The position numbers and the translations under genes are program-made. 64,000 bases of DNA. Origin: a bacterium (GTDB taxonomy: Bacteria; Pseudomonadota; Alphaproteobacteria; Acetobacterales; Acetobacteraceae). Below are positions 62,357 to 64,000 of the stretch, piece by piece. The stretch spans positions 90,054 through 154,053 of the forward strand of contig JAMFRO010000057.1 in assembly GCA_026224825.1 (NCBI GenBank), in the 5' to 3' direction. The notes beneath the pieces were generated by a model, which worked only from the letters and a program-made list of their open reading frames with translations, did no database searches and was not told where the DNA came from. Every line of letters starts with the position of its first letter. Position 1 is the first letter of the stretch.

Positions 62357-63856
62357 ATGACGGTTGCGATCGAGATGGGGCGGACGGCGGCAGGGGGGGC
62401 GGCAACGCTCGACCTGGAGGAGCTGCTGGCGACCCGGCTGCTGGTGCAGGGCAATTCGGGCTCCGGCAAATCGCATCTGCTGCGCCGGCTGCTGGAGCAG
62501 AGCGCGCCCTGGGTGCAGCAGAGCATCATCGACCCTGAGGGTGATTTTGTGACCCTGGCTGAGAGGTTTGGGCATCTGGTGATCGATGCCGAGGCGCATA
62601 CCGAGCAGGGGCTGCAACTGGCCGGAGAGCGGGCGCGGGTGCATCGGGTCTCTACCGTGCTGAACCTTGAGGGGTTGGATGCCGAGGGGCAGTTGCGGCG
62701 GGCAGCGGCGTTTCTGGGCGGGCTGTTCGAGGTGGACCGCGCCCATTGGTATCCGATGCTGGTGGTGGTGGATGAGGCGCAGTTGTTTGCCCCGGCCATT
62801 GCGGGGGAGGTGTCCGATGAGGCGCGCAAGCTCTCGCTGGGGGCGATGACGAATTTGATGTGCCGGGGGCGCAAGCGCGGGCTGGCGGGGGTTATCGCGA
62901 CGCAGCGCCTGGCTAAGCTGGCCAAGAATGTGGCGGCGGAGGCTTCCAATTTTCTCATGGGGCGGACGTTTCTGGATATCGATATGGCGCGGGCAGCGGA
63001 TTTGCTGGGGATGGAGCGGCGCCAGGCGGAGGCTTTTCGCGATTTAGAGCGCGGGCATTTCATGGCGCTGGGCCCTGCCCTCTCGCGCCGGCCTTTGAGC
63101 TTACGCGTAGGGGACACGGAGACACATGCGCGTACGGCGATACCGAGGCTGACGCCGCTGCCAGGTGCCATGCTGGAGGATGCGCATGCGGTGATTCTGG
63201 CGGCACCGCCGCCGGAAGCCGCAAGGCCGCAGCGCCGCGCGCCGCCGCCGCCGCCGCCGGATTTGTTGAGCCAGTTGATGGCGGCCTCGCCCACCACGGC
63301 CGAGAGCCGGGCCGAGGCGCTGGAGGCACTGCCGAGCCCCGAGGAGCTGGCGCATAGGCGGGCGCGGCTGGACCGGATTTTAAGCGCACTTCTGGCGGAC
63401 CCAGAGGCGGGATTCCGGGCCATTGGTGTGCTTTATCAGGATTTTCTGGTGCGCTGCCGGATAGAAGGGCTGGGGAGCGGGGCGCCGGATTTGAATGCGT
63501 TTCGGCGGATGCTGACGCGGGCGCGGGCCGGCATAAGCGCCGAAATGGCGGGAGAAGACATCTGGCAGGATGTGGCGGCCCGCAGCGCCGTGCTGCCGGA
63601 GGATATGCAGGGGATTTTCATGATGATCGCAGGAGCTGCGCGGGCAGGACTGCCCTGCCCCAGCGATACAGCCATTGCCCGAGCCTATGGCACGCGCTCG
63701 GCGGGCCGGGCACGGCGGGTACTGAGCTACATAGAGGAACAAGGGCTGATCGTATGCCAGCTAGACGGCACCGGGCGGCGGATTGTGACACTGGTAGAGC
63801 TGGCCTGGGCCACCGCACCAGGCGACCCGAATGCCGAATCGGAGGTTAGGGCTTAG
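62357..63856 (+). CDS. HerA-like P-loop ATPase (DUF87/DUF853-type)
   Basis: 499 aa. Walker A is VQGNSGSGKSHLLRRLLE near residue 35, IIDPEGDFVTLAERFG follows, Walker B is MLVVVDEAQLFAP, and GVIATQRLAKLAKNVAAEASNFLMGRT is the sensor region typical of HerA/DUF853 proteins. A proline-rich linker (APPPPPPDLL) separates the ATPase from a helical C-terminal domain of 190 residues. HerA-like proteins form hexameric DNA translocases, but no nurA or Sir2 partner is adjacent. ATG at 62357 is preferred over an upstream TTG. Confidence 0.84.
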   Translation: MTVAIEMGRTAAGGAATLDLEELLATRLLVQGNSGSGKSHLLRRLLEQSAPWVQQSIIDPEGDFVTLAERFGHLVIDAEAHTEQGLQLAGERARVHRVSTVLNLEGLDAEGQLRRAAAFLGGLFEVDRAHWYPMLVVVDEAQLFAPAIAGEVSDEARKLSLGAMTNLMCRGRKRGLAGVIATQRLAKLAKNVAAEASNFLMGRTFLDIDMARAADLLGMERRQAEAFRDLERGHFMALGPALSRRPLSLRVGDTETHARTAIPRLTPLPGAMLEDAHAVILAAPPPEAARPQRRAPPPPPPDLLSQLMAASPTTAESRAEALEALPSPEELAHRRARLDRILSALLADPEAGFRAIGVLYQDFLVRCRIEGLGSGAPDLNAFRRMLTRARAGISAEMAGEDIWQDVAARSAVLPEDMQGIFMMIAGAARAGLPCPSDTAIARAYGTRSAGRARRVLSYIEEQGLIVCQLDGTGRRIVTLVELAWATAPGDPNAESEVRA

Positions 63857-64000
63857 GGCGCGGTGTTGCACGGAAAAGGCCAGGGCTCTGCCCTGGACCC
63901 GCCAAGGGCCGAAGGGCCCTTGGATCCCACCCGGGTCTTTGAAGAGGATGCCCTCCACAGCATACTTGTGGAAAGCCCGTGCAGGGCATCCTCTTCAAAG
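63856..64000. repeat. Partial palindromic mosaic element at the window edge
   Basis: It starts with a GAAAAGGCCAGGGCTCTGCC stem, then GGACCCGCCAAGGGCCGAAG with the CCAAGGGC hairpin, then a 22-bp inverted repeat CTTTGAAGAGGATGCCCTCC...GGGCATCCTCTTCAAAG (63940 to the end). The modules are those of 43447-43725 in reversed order; the core sequence is different. The other outer arm lies beyond the window. Confidence 0.82.

Overview
The window is high-GC, gene-dense DNA from an alphaproteobacterium. The gene set fits a heterotrophic Rhodospirillales/Acetobacteraceae-type soil or freshwater organism: TMA/DMA catabolism, selenocysteine use, many SDR, CoA-linked and TetR genes, and GGCCAGGGC-type and AGAGCGCGATCG-type intergenic palindromes. 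This assignment is inferred from gene families and repeat style only.

Layout. 1-1402: end of a urea/short-amide ABC transporter locus (urtB start, urtA) on the minus strand. 1592-4680: a fused two-domain acyl-CoA dehydrogenase and an SDR, separated by a composite palindrome. 4721-13504: a complete selenocysteine locus. It holds selC (tRNA-Sec, UCA anticodon), a selenoprotein gene with an in-frame UGA and SECIS-like hairpin (UGSC family), a thioredoxin-reductase-like flavoprotein, a TauD-like dioxygenase, a TetR regulator, selB, selA and divergent selD. 13497-23136: an HSL-type esterase and an acyl-CoA/ketone catabolic region (CaiB transferase, TetR, thiolase-like + DUF35, FAH hydrolase, zinc ADH, GST, second TauD-like enzyme, DUF1330). 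It contains two matching CAAG-N2-CTTG operators and a small SDR-like gene enclosed by repeats.

23174-32347: a methylated-amine module. An APC permease (TmoP type) lies behind a candidate sigma-54 promoter. It is followed by TMAO demethylase (Tdm), a GcvT-like protein (DmmD), the dimethylamine monooxygenase genes (dmmA, dmmB, dmmC) and convergent trimethylamine monooxygenase (tmm). Together they would import TMA/TMAO and oxidise TMA to TMAO, then DMA, then monomethylamine, with formaldehyde going to folate. 32438-38696: a TPP enzyme, then a YdeP/FdhF-type molybdopterin oxidoreductase in one operon with mobB, mobA and fdhD.

38693-43450: DUF2252, a secreted 193-aa protein, DUF3300 and DUF2950. 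43447-43725: a large palindromic mosaic element in which both flanking stop codons are embedded. 43722-48874: TetR, a flavin-dependent (LLM) monooxygenase and a three-gene NitT/TauT/SsuABC-like ABC importer. 48878-64000: Kef-type antiporter, two SDRs, a small secreted protein, an alpha/beta hydrolase, alkylation repair genes (Ada/AlkA fusion and Ogt), a MATE exporter, a DUF938 methyltransferase, an asparagine permease plus asparaginase pair, a PEP-mutase/isocitrate-lyase-like protein and a HerA-like ATPase. The window ends inside another palindromic mosaic.

The most notable system is the self-contained selenium locus: every dedicated Sec-insertion factor plus a selenoprotein that ordinary gene calling would split in two. 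Next are the regulatory architecture of the TMA/DMA module and the modular palindromic repeats.
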